64,000 bases of DNA from Azospirillum sp051124815 (GTDB lineage: Bacteria > Pseudomonadota > Alphaproteobacteria > Azospirillales > Azospirillaceae): positions 2,480,001 through 2,544,000 of the forward strand of contig NZ_CP118485.1 in NCBI RefSeq assembly GCF_051124815.1, given 5' to 3'. Under the pieces are notes generated by a model. That model was not told the origin of the DNA, searched no databases, and worked only from the letters and a program-made list of their open reading frames with translations. The position numbers and the translations under genes are program-made. Below are positions 26,202-34,096 of the stretch, in pieces; the first letter of the stretch is position 1; each line of letters begins with the position of its first letter.

Positions 26202-27095
26202 ATGATGGATTGGGACAAGCTGCGGGTATTCCACGCGGTGGCCGAAGCCGGCAGCTTCACGCATGCCGGCGAGACGTTGAACCTCAGCCAGTCGGCGGTC
26301 AGCCGCCAGATCAGCGCGCTTGAGGAAAGCCTGGGCGTTCCGCTGTTTCACCGCCACGCTCGCGGGCTGATCCTGACCGAACAGGGCGAGCTGCTTCACC
26401 GCACCGCCCGCGACGTGTTCGCCAAGCTGTCGATGACCGAGGCGATGCTGACCGAAAGCCGGGAGCATCCCAAGGGACCGCTGCGGGTGACGACCACCGT
26501 CGCCTTCGGGTCGACCTGGCTGACGCCGCGCATCAACGAATTCATGTCGATCTACCCCGACATCCAGCTGACGCTGCTGATCGACGACGACGAGCTGGAC
26601 CTGGCGATGCGCGAGGCGGACATCGCCATCCGCATGAACACGCCGCGCCAGCCGGACCTGATCCAGCGGCACCTGATGTCGATCCGCTTCCACCTCTATG
26701 CCAGCCAGAGCTACCTGAAGAAAAAGGGGACGCCCAAGACGGCGGCCGAGTTGGACAATCACGACCTGATCACCTACCCGCCCGACGTGCGGGCGCCGAT
26801 TCCGAACGTCAACTGGATCATGGAGGTCGGCGACCCCTCGCCCAACCGGAAGCCGATCCTGCAGGTCAACAGCGTCTACGCCATCTATCGCGCGGTGGAG
26901 AGCGGGCTCGGCATCGGCGCGCTGCCCGACTTCCTGGTCGACAGCTTTTCCAAGGACGTGACCCGGATCCTGCCGGACGTCGACGGGCCGAAGGTCGACG
27001 CCTACTTCGTCTATGCTGAAGAATTGCGCCATTCCAAGCGCATCGCGGTCTTCCGCGACTTCCTGGTTAAAAAAGTGGCAGAAACTCCGTTCTGA
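26202..27095 (+). CDS. LysR family transcription regulator
   Basis: The winged helix is LRVFHAVAEAGSFTHAGETL with recognition helix SQSAVSRQISALEESLG. The effector domain has PLRVTTTVAFGSTWLTPRI and the family end GLGIGALPDFLV. The start is ATG ATG at 26202/26205, giving 297 residues. An AT-rich 250-bp region before it should hold the promoter. A strong terminator follows the gene. The target is unknown; this subgroup resembles regulators found in free-standing positions. Confidence 0.88.
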   Translation: MMDWDKLRVFHAVAEAGSFTHAGETLNLSQSAVSRQISALEESLGVPLFHRHARGLILTEQGELLHRTARDVFAKLSMTEAMLTESREHPKGPLRVTTTVAFGSTWLTPRINEFMSIYPDIQLTLLIDDDELDLAMREADIAIRMNTPRQPDLIQRHLMSIRFHLYASQSYLKKKGTPKTAAELDNHDLITYPPDVRAPIPNVNWIMEVGDPSPNRKPILQVNSVYAIYRAVESGLGIGALPDFLVDSFSKDVTRILPDVDGPKVDAYFVYAEELRHSKRIAVFRDFLVKKVAETPF

Positions 27096-27128
27096 CCACG
27101 AACATTTTTAGCGATCCCGTAAGAGAAT

Positions 27129-27189
27129 TGCCGAAATCGACGGCGCCCTTCCTACTTTCCGGAGCGGCACCGTCAATTTCGGCATTTTT
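27129..27189 (+). terminator. Rho-independent terminator of the LysR gene
   Basis: TGCCGAAATCGACGGCGCC pairs with GGCACCGTCAATTTCGGCA over about 18 bp around a 19-nt loop and is followed by TTTT. It separates the LysR gene from the small RNA locus. Confidence 0.85.
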
Positions 27190-27292
27190 ATTAGCCTTCT
27201 AAGGGTATTTTGAAGCCATGCGAGTCTTGCATGGTAGATTTATATATTTGTGCCTGGAAAGTTGGCAGCAGAATGGTCAAATTTTGATCGTT

Positions 27293-27431
27293 GGATGTTG
27301 CGACGCAGCATCCGATGTTTCGTCCCGGAGGTCTCCCCTCCGGGGTTGGGTCCTCGGACCCAGCGTCTCCCAGACGTGAAGCCTCCCTGTTCAACTCGCC
27401 GCTAATCCAATGGGTTAGCGGCAGTTTTTTT
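27293..27431 (+). ncRNA. Multi-hairpin small RNA with anti-Shine-Dalgarno stretch
   Basis: Five consecutive hairpins fill about 140 nt: 27293-27313, 27324-27344, 27347-27362, 27364-27376 and the final 27398-27422. The last is an 8-bp GC-rich stem followed by seven T, a clear intrinsic terminator. A single-stranded stretch before it holds CCTCCCT (27382-27388), complementary to a ribosome-binding site. There is no reading frame. The structure resembles trans-acting alphaproteobacterial sRNAs of the kind with C-rich loops. Its 3' half serves as the attachment site of the island. The 5' end and promoter are not certain. Confidence 0.6.
27364..27422. repeat. Left attachment repeat (59 bp) of the island
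   Basis: These 59 bp are identical to 48013-48071. Similarity continues for about 30 bp to the right with a few mismatches, through the T-run and a GCAGGGGTTGGGG word. The repeat covers hairpin 4, the C-rich stretch and the terminator stem of the small RNA. This copy is the one joined to the intact 5' half of the RNA gene. Confidence 0.93.
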
Positions 27432-27943
27432 ATATGCGCAGGGGTTGGGGTCTCACCGGGGTCTCAGGATTGCTTCCCTTGATGGGCTGGCTCTATCCGG
27501 CGCTGCCGGCAGACCCAGCGCGAGCGGGTGCTCGCCCACCTGCTGATCATGACGCCGATCGCCAACAGGACGGGCCTTTGACGGCGTTCTCGAACATCCC
27601 ACCGCCGCGCGGCAGCTCCAGGCTGCCTGCTGCCGATCCCTCCCTCCGCCAAGTGGGCGCGAGCCGGGAATCTCGCTGTGCCGGCAGGGGGAGCGTCCAC
27701 CAACAGCTGGCAGCGGCGGAACCGCAGCGCTCTCGCCGCACCTTGACCGCGCCTCAGCAGCGGCACAGCCGCGCCCCCACCGCAGCGCCGCGGATCGACC
27801 GCACTCTGGCCGTGCATCGGCAGCGTGTGCCGACAGGAGAGGAAGGCAGGGGCCATGGAACACCCTCCCCACGTTGCCGTTTCGGATATTGCGTTTAAGC
27901 GCGAAGCGCGCCATATAGACTCGGTAAAAACGGGAGAGAATCT
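27432..27943. other. Left edge of the island, no supported gene
   Basis: About 510 bp between the attachment repeat and the toxin-antitoxin pair. Several short frames are open on both strands, but all have Arg/Pro/Ala-rich shadow composition and no ribosome site. It may contain remnants of a degraded gene. The last 45 bp are the promoter of the HTH/PIN pair. Confidence 0.5.
27899..27919 (+). promoter_or_regulatory. Operator-like palindrome and -10 box before the toxin-antitoxin pair
   Basis: GCGCG-AAG-CGCGC is a perfect 5-3-5 inverted repeat and is followed at once by TATAGA, a plausible -10 element 25 bp before the ATG. Binding of the downstream HTH protein here would block the promoter, the usual autoregulation of such pairs. 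Confidence 0.45.
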
Positions 27944-28393
27944 ATGAACGCCCTACTCGAAAAGCCGGAGACCATCGTTCCTTCCGAGGAAGATGCCGCG
28001 CTGGCGGCCGAGTCGAGTCGTATCCTGGCCTCCAAGCCTTCCGAAGGAGAGTTCCGGGTTCACCTGGACGACGGCCAGACGCTGGCCTTGCCGCGCGCTG
28101 TGAAGCAACTCCTTGCCCACCTGCTGACCGAGATGTCGCATGGCAACGCCGTCACGCTGATCCCGATCCATGCCGAGATGACCACCCAGGAGGCCGCCGA
28201 CTATCTGAACGTCAGCCGGCCCCATCTGGTGAAACTGCTGGAGGAAGGGACGATCCCCTTCCACAAGGTCGGTTCACACCGCCGGGTGCGCTTCCGCGAT
28301 CTGAAGGGCTACAAGGACCGGATCACGGCTGATCGCGCCAAGGCGCTGGACGAGTTGGCCGCCCAGGCCCAGGAACTCAACATGGGGTACTGA
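27944..28393 (+). CDS. Excisionase-type HTH protein, probable antitoxin
   Basis: The 149-residue protein has an acidic N-terminal half and a C-terminal MerR/excisionase-type winged helix: MTTQEAADYLNVSRPHLVKL, then GTIPFHKVGSHRRVRFRDL. It ends four bases before the start of a PIN-domain gene, so the two are translationally close. In this arrangement the DNA-binding protein is usually the antitoxin and represses its own promoter. AGGGAG-like GGGAGAG before the ATG supports the start. It is less likely to be a phage excisionase, since it lies far from the integrase. Confidence 0.8.
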   Translation: MNALLEKPETIVPSEEDAALAAESSRILASKPSEGEFRVHLDDGQTLALPRAVKQLLAHLLTEMSHGNAVTLIPIHAEMTTQEAADYLNVSRPHLVKLLEEGTIPFHKVGSHRRVRFRDLKGYKDRITADRAKALDELAAQAQELNMGY

Positions 28394-28397
28394 TCGA

Positions 28398-28967
28398 GTG
28401 TCGCGCTTCACCGTCGTCTTCGATGCCTGTTGCCTCTACCCCGCCCCGCTGCGGGACTTCCTGATGGAATTGACGACGGCGGAGCTGTTCCGGGCGAAAT
28501 GGACCTGGGCGATCCATGAGGAATGGACGCGGAACCTGCTCCAGAACCGCCCGGACCTGACGCGGGAGGCCCTGGAACGCACCTGTGCCCTGATGAACCG
28601 TGCCGCCCCGGATTGCCTCGTGGAAGGGTACGAGCATCTGATTCCCGTGATCGAGCTGCCGGACGCCGATGACCGGCACGTCCTGGCAGCCGCGATCCAC
28701 GCCCGCGCCGACGCCATCGTGACCTTCAACCTGAAGGACTTCCCGTCCACGGAACTGGGTAGGTACAACGTCGAGGCCATACACCCGGACGACTTCATCA
28801 GCTACCAGTTCGACCTGCACGAACCGGCCGTGGTGATCGCTGCGCAGAGGTGCTTGAGGCGCCTGAAGAAGCCGCCGAAAACGGCAGATGATTACCTCGC
28901 CACGCTTCATGCGCAGTCGCTACCCAAGACGGTGGCGGCTCTGAGGCCCTACGCCGCCGTGCTGTAA
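28398..28967 (+). CDS. PIN-domain protein, probable VapC-like toxin
   Basis: The 189-residue product begins FTVVFDACCLYPAPLRDFL, with the first PIN acidic residue, and later has LPDADDRHVLAAAIHARADAI followed by VTFNLKDFP, the last two acidic positions of the metal site. PIN toxins are Mg-dependent ribonucleases. A GTG start lies four bases behind the HTH gene stop. The C-terminal 60 residues (YQFDLHEPAVVIAAQRCLRR) extend beyond a minimal VapC, as in the excisionase-linked subgroup. It probably stabilises the island. Confidence 0.8.
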   Translation: MSRFTVVFDACCLYPAPLRDFLMELTTAELFRAKWTWAIHEEWTRNLLQNRPDLTREALERTCALMNRAAPDCLVEGYEHLIPVIELPDADDRHVLAAAIHARADAIVTFNLKDFPSTELGRYNVEAIHPDDFISYQFDLHEPAVVIAAQRCLRRLKKPPKTADDYLATLHAQSLPKTVAALRPYAAVL

Positions 28968-29021
28968 GGGCGCTGGTAATCACCGAGCAAAGCTGTTCGG
29001 CTCAAGCGAAACAGGGCCACC

Positions 29022-29603
29022 TCATCGCTGACCGGGGCTGCCCGTTGATGCACATCGGGGCCGTGGCTTTCTCTCCCCCAGCTGCGTAACCTGTCGGCAA
29101 CGCCTCCATGTCGGCTGAAACCCTGGCGCGCTCCGGGCGATCTCGTCCAGCAGCGCCAGCACCGCGACAAGCGGCGCCCCTGGCTCGCTGATCGTGCCCT
29201 CCGGCCCCCACATGGCGGCGATGATGTCCAGCCTCGCCAGCACATCGGCGATGCCAGCGACGGGCTGAGCCTGGATCTCGGCGGCAAGGCGCCGCGCCTC
29301 CTGCTCCAGCCGACGGACGCGCCACGCCATGGCGCCGGACATCTCATGTCCGGGTTTGCCGCCCCTCAACCGGGCGACCTTGGCGACGATCATCGCTCGG
29401 AACCGCTGGGCGGCTTCGTCGCTGATGGCGGTCCATCCTGGTGCCGGAATTGCCTCCAGCTGGGCGGCCTCGGTGTAAAGACGTCGCCCAACCCGCACCG
29501 CCGGGACGGGCAAACGGCGACGCTGCCGTTCCTGCTCAGCCAGCAGCTTCGCCAACTCGATCCGAACTGCACTCCACCGGCGCCATGTGGCGCTGACGGT
29601 CAT
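29022..29603 (-). CDS. Hypothetical island protein, possibly frameshifted at its end
   Basis: The 193-residue frame from the ATG at 29603 is helical and charged (RIELAKLLAEQERQRRR, RVRRLEQEARRLAAEIQAQ), with a coiled-coil look and no membrane span. After APGF (about residue 160) the composition turns unnatural (Arg/Gln/Pro-rich), while another frame reads SADMEALPTGYAAGGEK and stops at 29002. One missing T near 29118 would explain this. I do not recognise the family. Confidence 0.55.
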   Translation of the reverse strand: MTVSATWRRWSAVRIELAKLLAEQERQRRRLPVPAVRVGRRLYTEAAQLEAIPAPGWTAISDEAAQRFRAMIVAKVARLRGGKPGHEMSGAMAWRVRRLEQEARRLAAEIQAQPVAGIADVLARLDIIAAMWGPEGTISEPGAPLVAVLALLDEIARSAPGFQPTWRRCRQVTQLGERKPRPRCASTGSPGQR

Positions 29604-29698
29604 GGGAACCGCCTCCCATCGTGGGACCGTGGGACGGGAAGCCGGTTGCCATGGTGTGTCTCTTTCGCATCCGAATGCATCAGGAGCGAGGGACAGGC

Positions 29699-30955
29699 AT
29701 GGCCGAACGGCGGTTGGTGGAGACGATGCCCTTGCAAGGGAGCCTGCACGGGTCGGTGCTGCGCGCGACACGCGACGCCCTGTGCGCGGCTGGGCTGGCG
29801 ATCGGCATCACGCTGGTGCTGGTCGAGGAATGGGAGGCGCTGGAGCAGCTGAACGCCCGGCACTGCGGCGATTGGTTCCCGCTCCTGCCCCGACCGGCGG
29901 CGGCGCCGTCCTTCTGGGTGGCCGCGGTCGATGCCGATGGCAAGTTCGTCGCCACCCATGGCGTGGTGCTGCTTGACTGCTCGGCTGCCAGCTTCGGCGC
30001 GCGGGTCGAGGACCTGACGGCGTTCCATGATCCTGGTGCTGCTCCGTCGGAAGAGTTCGGGTTCTGCGGCTCGCCAGCAGCGCATGACACGCGCGGGGCG
30101 GTGGCCTGGATCGTCGCCGGCTGGAACCGGCCGGACTGGCGCGGGCGTGGGCTGTTCCACCTGCTGGGCGCCGCGGCGCGTCTGGTGGCGCTGGACCGCT
30201 GGTCGCCGCGCTGGGTGGTCGGGCTGGTCGATCCGGAGACGGTGCCGGTTTGGGTGCGCCGCTGCGCTGGCCGGGCTCTGTTGGAACCCCTGCCCGCGGT
30301 GCTCTACCAGCAGGCGGGCGTCGGGCGGCTGCCGCTCCACTTCATGCGGTGGAGCCGGCCGGCGGTGCTGCTCGACCTGCAAGAGGTAGCGCGGGCGCGG
30401 TCAATGCAGGGTCTGGACGTCGACGGCGGACAGCACGGCGCGGCGGCCCCGATCCTCCCACCCATAGAGCGCGTGGGTGTAGACGAAGGGCCGGCCAACG
30501 CCCGACACGGTTACCCGGTTGAAGACCGCCTCGCCGGCGCCGATGCTCTCGGCATACTGCGCTCCGATGCTGTTCGCGAACTCGACATGGGGATCCGCTT
30601 CGTCGGGCTGGTTGATGACGGCCCGGCCCCAGGCGCGTCCGAGAACCGACAGGGTCGGCACCCCCAGATGCCGGAAGCACAGCGGCTCGGCCGGCCCGGT
30701 GCTGGACAGGAAGGTGCAGCGGTCCATCAGGCCGGCGCGCTTCAGGAAGGCCGGAAGGGACGGGGTCAGCACGCGCTGGCGCCGGCATTCCGCCACGATG
30801 GTGCGCTGCCAGTCCGTCGCCTCGGCCAGCGTCAGCCGGACGATGGCGGTCTCCGGACGGACGGCGGGGCGCAGGGCGCCCCGGTCCTGGGTGGGGAAGG
30901 CGAGGATGGTCATGCGGCGCGCTCCAGCTTCAGGGCCTCCACCGCGGCAGCGTAG
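29699..30955 (+). CDS. GNAT acetyltransferase-like protein with overlong C-terminus
   Basis: The first 235 residues look natural. A GNAT-like core holds WIVAGWNRPDWRGRGLFHLL (acetyl-CoA loop with RGRG) and VVGLVDPETVPVWVRRCAGR. From about 30,400 the frame runs for 555 bp antisense to another gene and the sequence becomes Gly/Arg/Ala-rich shadow, so the true end is probably near 30,400 and the stop has been lost or shifted. GAGCGAGGGA precedes the ATG. The acetylated substrate is unknown. Confidence 0.55.
   Translation: MAERRLVETMPLQGSLHGSVLRATRDALCAAGLAIGITLVLVEEWEALEQLNARHCGDWFPLLPRPAAAPSFWVAAVDADGKFVATHGVVLLDCSAASFGARVEDLTAFHDPGAAPSEEFGFCGSPAAHDTRGAVAWIVAGWNRPDWRGRGLFHLLGAAARLVALDRWSPRWVVGLVDPETVPVWVRRCAGRALLEPLPAVLYQQAGVGRLPLHFMRWSRPAVLLDLQEVARARSMQGLDVDGGQHGAAAPILPPIERVGVDEGPANARHGYPVEDRLAGADALGILRSDAVRELDMGIRFVGLVDDGPAPGASENRQGRHPQMPEAQRLGRPGAGQEGAAVHQAGALQEGRKGRGQHALAPAFRHDGALPVRRLGQRQPDDGGLRTDGGAQGAPVLGGEGEDGHAARSSFRASTAAA
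30401..30913 (-). CDS. Hypothetical protein with PAS-like C-terminal half
   Basis: The 170-residue product is natural in composition. The second half (CTFLSSTGPAEPLCFRHLG ... VFNRVTVSGVGRPFVYTHAL) has the strand-rich pattern of PAS-like sensor domains, though no cofactor residues can be named. It starts with an ATGA overlap on the stop of the 449-residue gene, so the two are translationally coupled. Its 3' end overlaps the GNAT-like frame on the other strand. Confidence 0.65.
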   Translation of the reverse strand: MTILAFPTQDRGALRPAVRPETAIVRLTLAEATDWQRTIVAECRRQRVLTPSLPAFLKRAGLMDRCTFLSSTGPAEPLCFRHLGVPTLSVLGRAWGRAVINQPDEADPHVEFANSIGAQYAESIGAGEAVFNRVTVSGVGRPFVYTHALYGWEDRGRRAVLSAVDVQTLH

Positions 30956-32259
30956 GCGGCCTGGAACTGCGCAGGGGTGATGCCGGCGGCGCTGGAGCCG
31001 GCGTCGACCATGCGGCCGGTCGGCTCCAGCGGCAGGGCCAGCGTGGCCGGCGCCTCGGCCTCGAAGGCGGCGATCGTGTCGGCGAAGGGGTCGGCCTCCT
31101 GGCGCTGATCGTTGGCGCCTCCCTGTTCGGCCGGGATATCGGCGAGATGGTCCTCCATCCATCGGCGGTATTCCCAGGTCATTCCATGCTTGTGAGCAAA
31201 GTCCAGCATGGCGCTGTGCAGATGGGACGAAACGGGCAAGAAGCGCATGAACGACAGGAACGTCTCCCGGCGTTCCGGCTTCAGCGCACGGAAGCGGCTG
31301 AGAGCTTCTTCGCGCTGCCCCTGCGCCTGATCAGGCTCCCGAGCATCCTCCGCCGCAGTCGCGGCCCTGTTGCGCGCACATGCGGCCTGCATGGCTTGGG
31401 AAACCTCCTCGGGGAGCTGGTAGGCGCCTGCCCGGCGATCGGCGGCCTCCTCCAGCGTCACATGCCGGTGCAGGACGTCCGTCTCCCCTCCATGCCGCCT
31501 GCCGAGTCGCTTGATGCGATCCGCGAGGGCGTGCACCGCCGCATTGTCTGGGCCGTCGCCGCCGGTCAGCGGCGCGAAGTCGATATCGAGATGGTCCGCC
31601 GCCGTGCCGCCGTGCTCCAAGTGGAACGCGACATAGACCTGGGCGGCCAACCCGTCCCGTGTCGTCGGTTCATGGGCCATGACATTGAGGGCGGCTTCGT
31701 CGGCCTGCTCCGACAGGTGCTCGACATCGTCGTCGGCCTTCGCTGCGCAGCAGTCCCGCACCAGATCAGCCCACCGGTCGAAAGCAGCGAAGATCGGGGA
31801 GTCCGTCGGCTCGGAAAGGTCGGACCCGGTCAGCAGCGGTTGCAGCCGCTTCACGTCGTCCTCCAACATCATGACTTCGGCGTCGCTCGGCTCCATCGTG
31901 CGGATCCCGATACTGGGGCAGGTTATGCGCTCCAGCTTGGCGAACAGGTCGCCGATGGTCTGCGCAGGAGTGGTCATCATGGCATCTTCGATTCGACGCC
32001 ACTCCTGGCAATCGGCGTCTCGTGCAGCCTCCCGCCGCTCAAGTTCTGCCTTGTCTTCTATGCCGTCGTCCTCACCCCTTGGGCTGTTGTTTGCGTGCTC
32101 CACCAGTTCGCGCACCCGGTCGGCAGCCCGCCGGAAGGTCATCCCCAACGCGGGAATGGTCGAGGTGGCCAGCAGCGAGGCGCGGAAGGGGGCGGGGTTG
32201 CGTTCGGCCAAGGCCGGGGAATGTTCGGGCTCGATCATCATGGTTTGTTCCGGTTCCAT
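30910..32259 (-). CDS. Large hypothetical island protein (449 aa)
   Basis: The protein is acidic and mostly helical, with segments such as FAKLERITCPS, DLVRDCCAAKADDDVEHL and FRALKPERRETFLSFMRFL. It has no signal peptide, no membrane span and no recognisable catalytic motif. The ATG at 32259 is preferred because a longer frame overlaps the upstream solute-binding gene with shadow composition. It precedes the PAS-like gene in a coupled pair. I cannot assign a function. Confidence 0.65.
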   Translation of the reverse strand: MEPEQTMMIEPEHSPALAERNPAPFRASLLATSTIPALGMTFRRAADRVRELVEHANNSPRGEDDGIEDKAELERREAARDADCQEWRRIEDAMMTTPAQTIGDLFAKLERITCPSIGIRTMEPSDAEVMMLEDDVKRLQPLLTGSDLSEPTDSPIFAAFDRWADLVRDCCAAKADDDVEHLSEQADEAALNVMAHEPTTRDGLAAQVYVAFHLEHGGTAADHLDIDFAPLTGGDGPDNAAVHALADRIKRLGRRHGGETDVLHRHVTLEEAADRRAGAYQLPEEVSQAMQAACARNRAATAAEDAREPDQAQGQREEALSRFRALKPERRETFLSFMRFLPVSSHLHSAMLDFAHKHGMTWEYRRWMEDHLADIPAEQGGANDQRQEADPFADTIAAFEAEAPATLALPLEPTGRMVDAGSSAAGITPAQFQAAYAAAVEALKLERAA

Positions 32260-32344
32260 GGGGGTCAACGGATGGCACCGCAGCCGCGATGCCTTCGATG
32301 GGCGCTCGACCGTTGCCGCGGCCGGGCGTTCGTCGTTCTGGTAG

Positions 32345-33190
32345 TCAGCGGGTCGACAGGTCGGTGCCGAACCAGCGGCCGGACAGGCGCGCGGTGGTGC
32401 CGTCCTCGGCAGCGCTGGCGATGGCCTGGGTGAAGCGGGCGGACAGTTGGTCGCCCTTCCGGACGGCGACAGCCACGCCCCCACCCAGCACGCCGCCGCT
32501 GAAGGCGGGGCCGGCCGAGATCAGGTTCCCGCCGGCGGCGTGCAGAGCCTCGACCGACGCCCGGGCGGTCAGCATCGCGTCGACGCGGCCGGCAGAGAGG
32601 TCCAGGGCGGCGGCGTCCACCGTCTCGTAGAAGCGCACCCGGACGCGGGGGAACAGCGTCTCGATCATGTGAGCGTGGATGGTCGAGGCCTGCACGGCGA
32701 TCACCTTCCCGTCGAGTGCCTTGACGGTGCTGGCGGCGATGCTCCGGCCGGCCGAAGTGGAGAGGTCGGCGCGCTCCGCATCAGGCAGCGCTTCGACCAG
32801 CTCGGAACCGGGGCGCACGGCGAGCACGGCGGGGTCGGCGGCATAGGCGGCGCTGAAGTCGACCACGGCGGCGCGTTCGGCGGTGGCCGTGACGCCCGCC
32901 ATCACAGCGTCATACCGGCCCTGCTGCAGGCCGGGCAGGATGCCGGTCCAGTCCTGGGCGACGATGGCGCAGCGGACCCGCATCCGGCGGCACAGATCGT
33001 TGGCCAGGTCGACTTCGAACCCGACCAGCTTGCCGTCGGCGGTGGTGGCGTTCCATGGGGCGAAGGCGCCCTCGGTGGCGATGCGCAGCACCGGGGCCGG
33101 CTTCGGCTGCTGGTTGGCGAGGGAGGTGGCGCCGGCGGCGATGGTGGCGGCAACAGCCGCGGCGGTGGCGAACAGGGCGAGGCGGCTCAT
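32345..33190 (-). CDS. Periplasmic amino-acid-type solute-binding protein
   Basis: A signal peptide (MSRLALFATAAAVAATIAAG) leads to a family-3 solute-binding fold. The ligand-site boxes are LRIATEGAFAPWNATTADGK, LVGFEVDLANDLC, YDAVMAGVTATAERAAVVDF and later DGKVIAVQASTIHAHMIE. Such proteins deliver polar amino acids or related ligands to an ABC importer, or present them to a sensor. No permease or ATPase is nearby. At 281 residues it is complete. It looks like cargo on the island. Confidence 0.85.
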   Translation of the reverse strand: MSRLALFATAAAVAATIAAGATSLANQQPKPAPVLRIATEGAFAPWNATTADGKLVGFEVDLANDLCRRMRVRCAIVAQDWTGILPGLQQGRYDAVMAGVTATAERAAVVDFSAAYAADPAVLAVRPGSELVEALPDAERADLSTSAGRSIAASTVKALDGKVIAVQASTIHAHMIETLFPRVRVRFYETVDAAALDLSAGRVDAMLTARASVEALHAAGGNLISAGPAFSGGVLGGGVAVAVRKGDQLSARFTQAIASAAEDGTTARLSGRWFGTDLSTR

Positions 33191-33372
33191 GCGGGATCCT
33201 CCAGGCAAGGCGGGGGCGTTCGCGCCAAGCGGCGCGTTGCGAGGTGGTGGGGGTGGATGGCGAGGACTGGTCGCCCTGGATCAGGCGAGGTTAGGCGGGG
33301 CGTGGCAGCGCGGGAATGGGGTGCCGGTCCCAAATTCTGGCACTGACGGCGCGGCGCACGGTCGGCGGCCGG

Positions 33373-33750
33373 TCAATGGCAGGCGGTGTATTTCACGGAG
33401 CCGTAGCCGCCGCCGTACATCTTGCAGCCGAAGCGGCGCTCGGCGCGGGCCGCGGCGGCGTTGAGCTGGCGGCTCAGCCCGTTGTTGGCCTTCGCGATGG
33501 CAGCGGCGTCCTGGGCGTCCCAATCGGGCTGGGCACGGGCGCGGAACTCCAGCAGTGCGGCGCGGTCGGCGGCGACCTTCTCGGTCGTCTGGCGGGCGTA
33601 CATCGCCTCCAGCCCGGCGCGCTTCTTCATCTCCTTCCAAGCGAGCTTCAGGGCATATGAGAACTCCCGGCACGGGCTGGTCTTGTTGAACAGCGACATG
33701 CTGCGGGCGGTGGACCATGCGAGGCGGAACAGCTTGGCTCGGCAGATCAT
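33373..33750 (-). CDS. Hypothetical protein (125 aa)
   Basis: The protein begins with a phage-like helix (CRAKLFRLAWSTARSMSLFN), continues as a charged helical segment (EFSYALKLAWKEMKKRAG, FRARAQPDWDAQDAAAI) and ends in GCKMYGGGYGSVKY. There is no signal or membrane helix. It is the first gene leftward from the operator at 33774-33810. I do not recognise a family. Confidence 0.6.
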   Translation of the reverse strand: MICRAKLFRLAWSTARSMSLFNKTSPCREFSYALKLAWKEMKKRAGLEAMYARQTTEKVAADRAALLEFRARAQPDWDAQDAAAIAKANNGLSRQLNAAAARAERRFGCKMYGGGYGSVKYTACH

Positions 33751-33773
33751 TGGAGCCTCGGGAAGCTTGAGTT

Positions 33774-33810
33774 GTGCTGAGTTGTGAGTACAATGTACTC
33801 AGTTCAGCAC
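33774..33810. promoter_or_regulatory. Nested palindromic operator in the divergent control region
   Basis: The core GAGTACAATGTACTC (33786-33800) is a perfect 7-1-7 palindrome. It is flanked by GTGCTGA and TCAGCAC, a second inverted pair with the same centre to within two bases. It lies between leftward cargo genes and the rightward XRE gene, where a phage-type repressor would bind. Confidence 0.7.
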
Positions 33811-33865
33811 GGTGCATCAAGCCGAAAAGAGCACTGTGTGCCAAATTTATAGAACGAGGTGCGCT

Positions 33866-34096
33866 TTGACTCCTGTCCAATGCAAGATGGCCCGGGCCGC
33901 GGTTGGTTGGGGAGTCCGAGATCTTGCTGCGAAAGCTGATGTTGCTCCCGCCACCGTCACGCGGTTCGAGGGCGGCGCCGGCATGCAGTCTCGAACCATT
34001 GCCGCCATGCAGCAGGCTTTCGAAGCCGCTGGCGTGAGGTTCACGGCGGAAGGTTGCGTCTGCCCGCCGAAGGCAGATGCAGAGCCGGCTGAATGA
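33866..34096 (+). CDS. XRE-type HTH regulator
   Basis: The 77-residue protein is a single lambda-repressor-type domain: CKMARAAVGWGVRDLAAKAD, then VAPATVTRFEGG, and a short Cys-containing tail. It starts at a TTG preceded by GAACGAGG at good spacing; the longer frame from 33812 would cover the ribosome site. It is probably the local repressor acting on the palindrome 60 bp upstream. The next gene overlaps it by an ATGA junction. Confidence 0.78.
   Translation: MTPVQCKMARAAVGWGVRDLAAKADVAPATVTRFEGGAGMQSRTIAAMQQAFEAAGVRFTAEGCVCPPKADAEPAE

Noticed and set aside
27293..27431. tmRNA or 6S RNA at the attachment site
   Set aside because: There is no tRNA-like acceptor, no tag frame and no long central bubble; the array of small hairpins fits neither RNA.
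27453..27914. Transposase remnant at the left edge of the island
   Set aside because: A minus-strand frame has a vague resemblance in its last 35 codons, but no catalytic motif, inverted repeat or target duplication could be seen.
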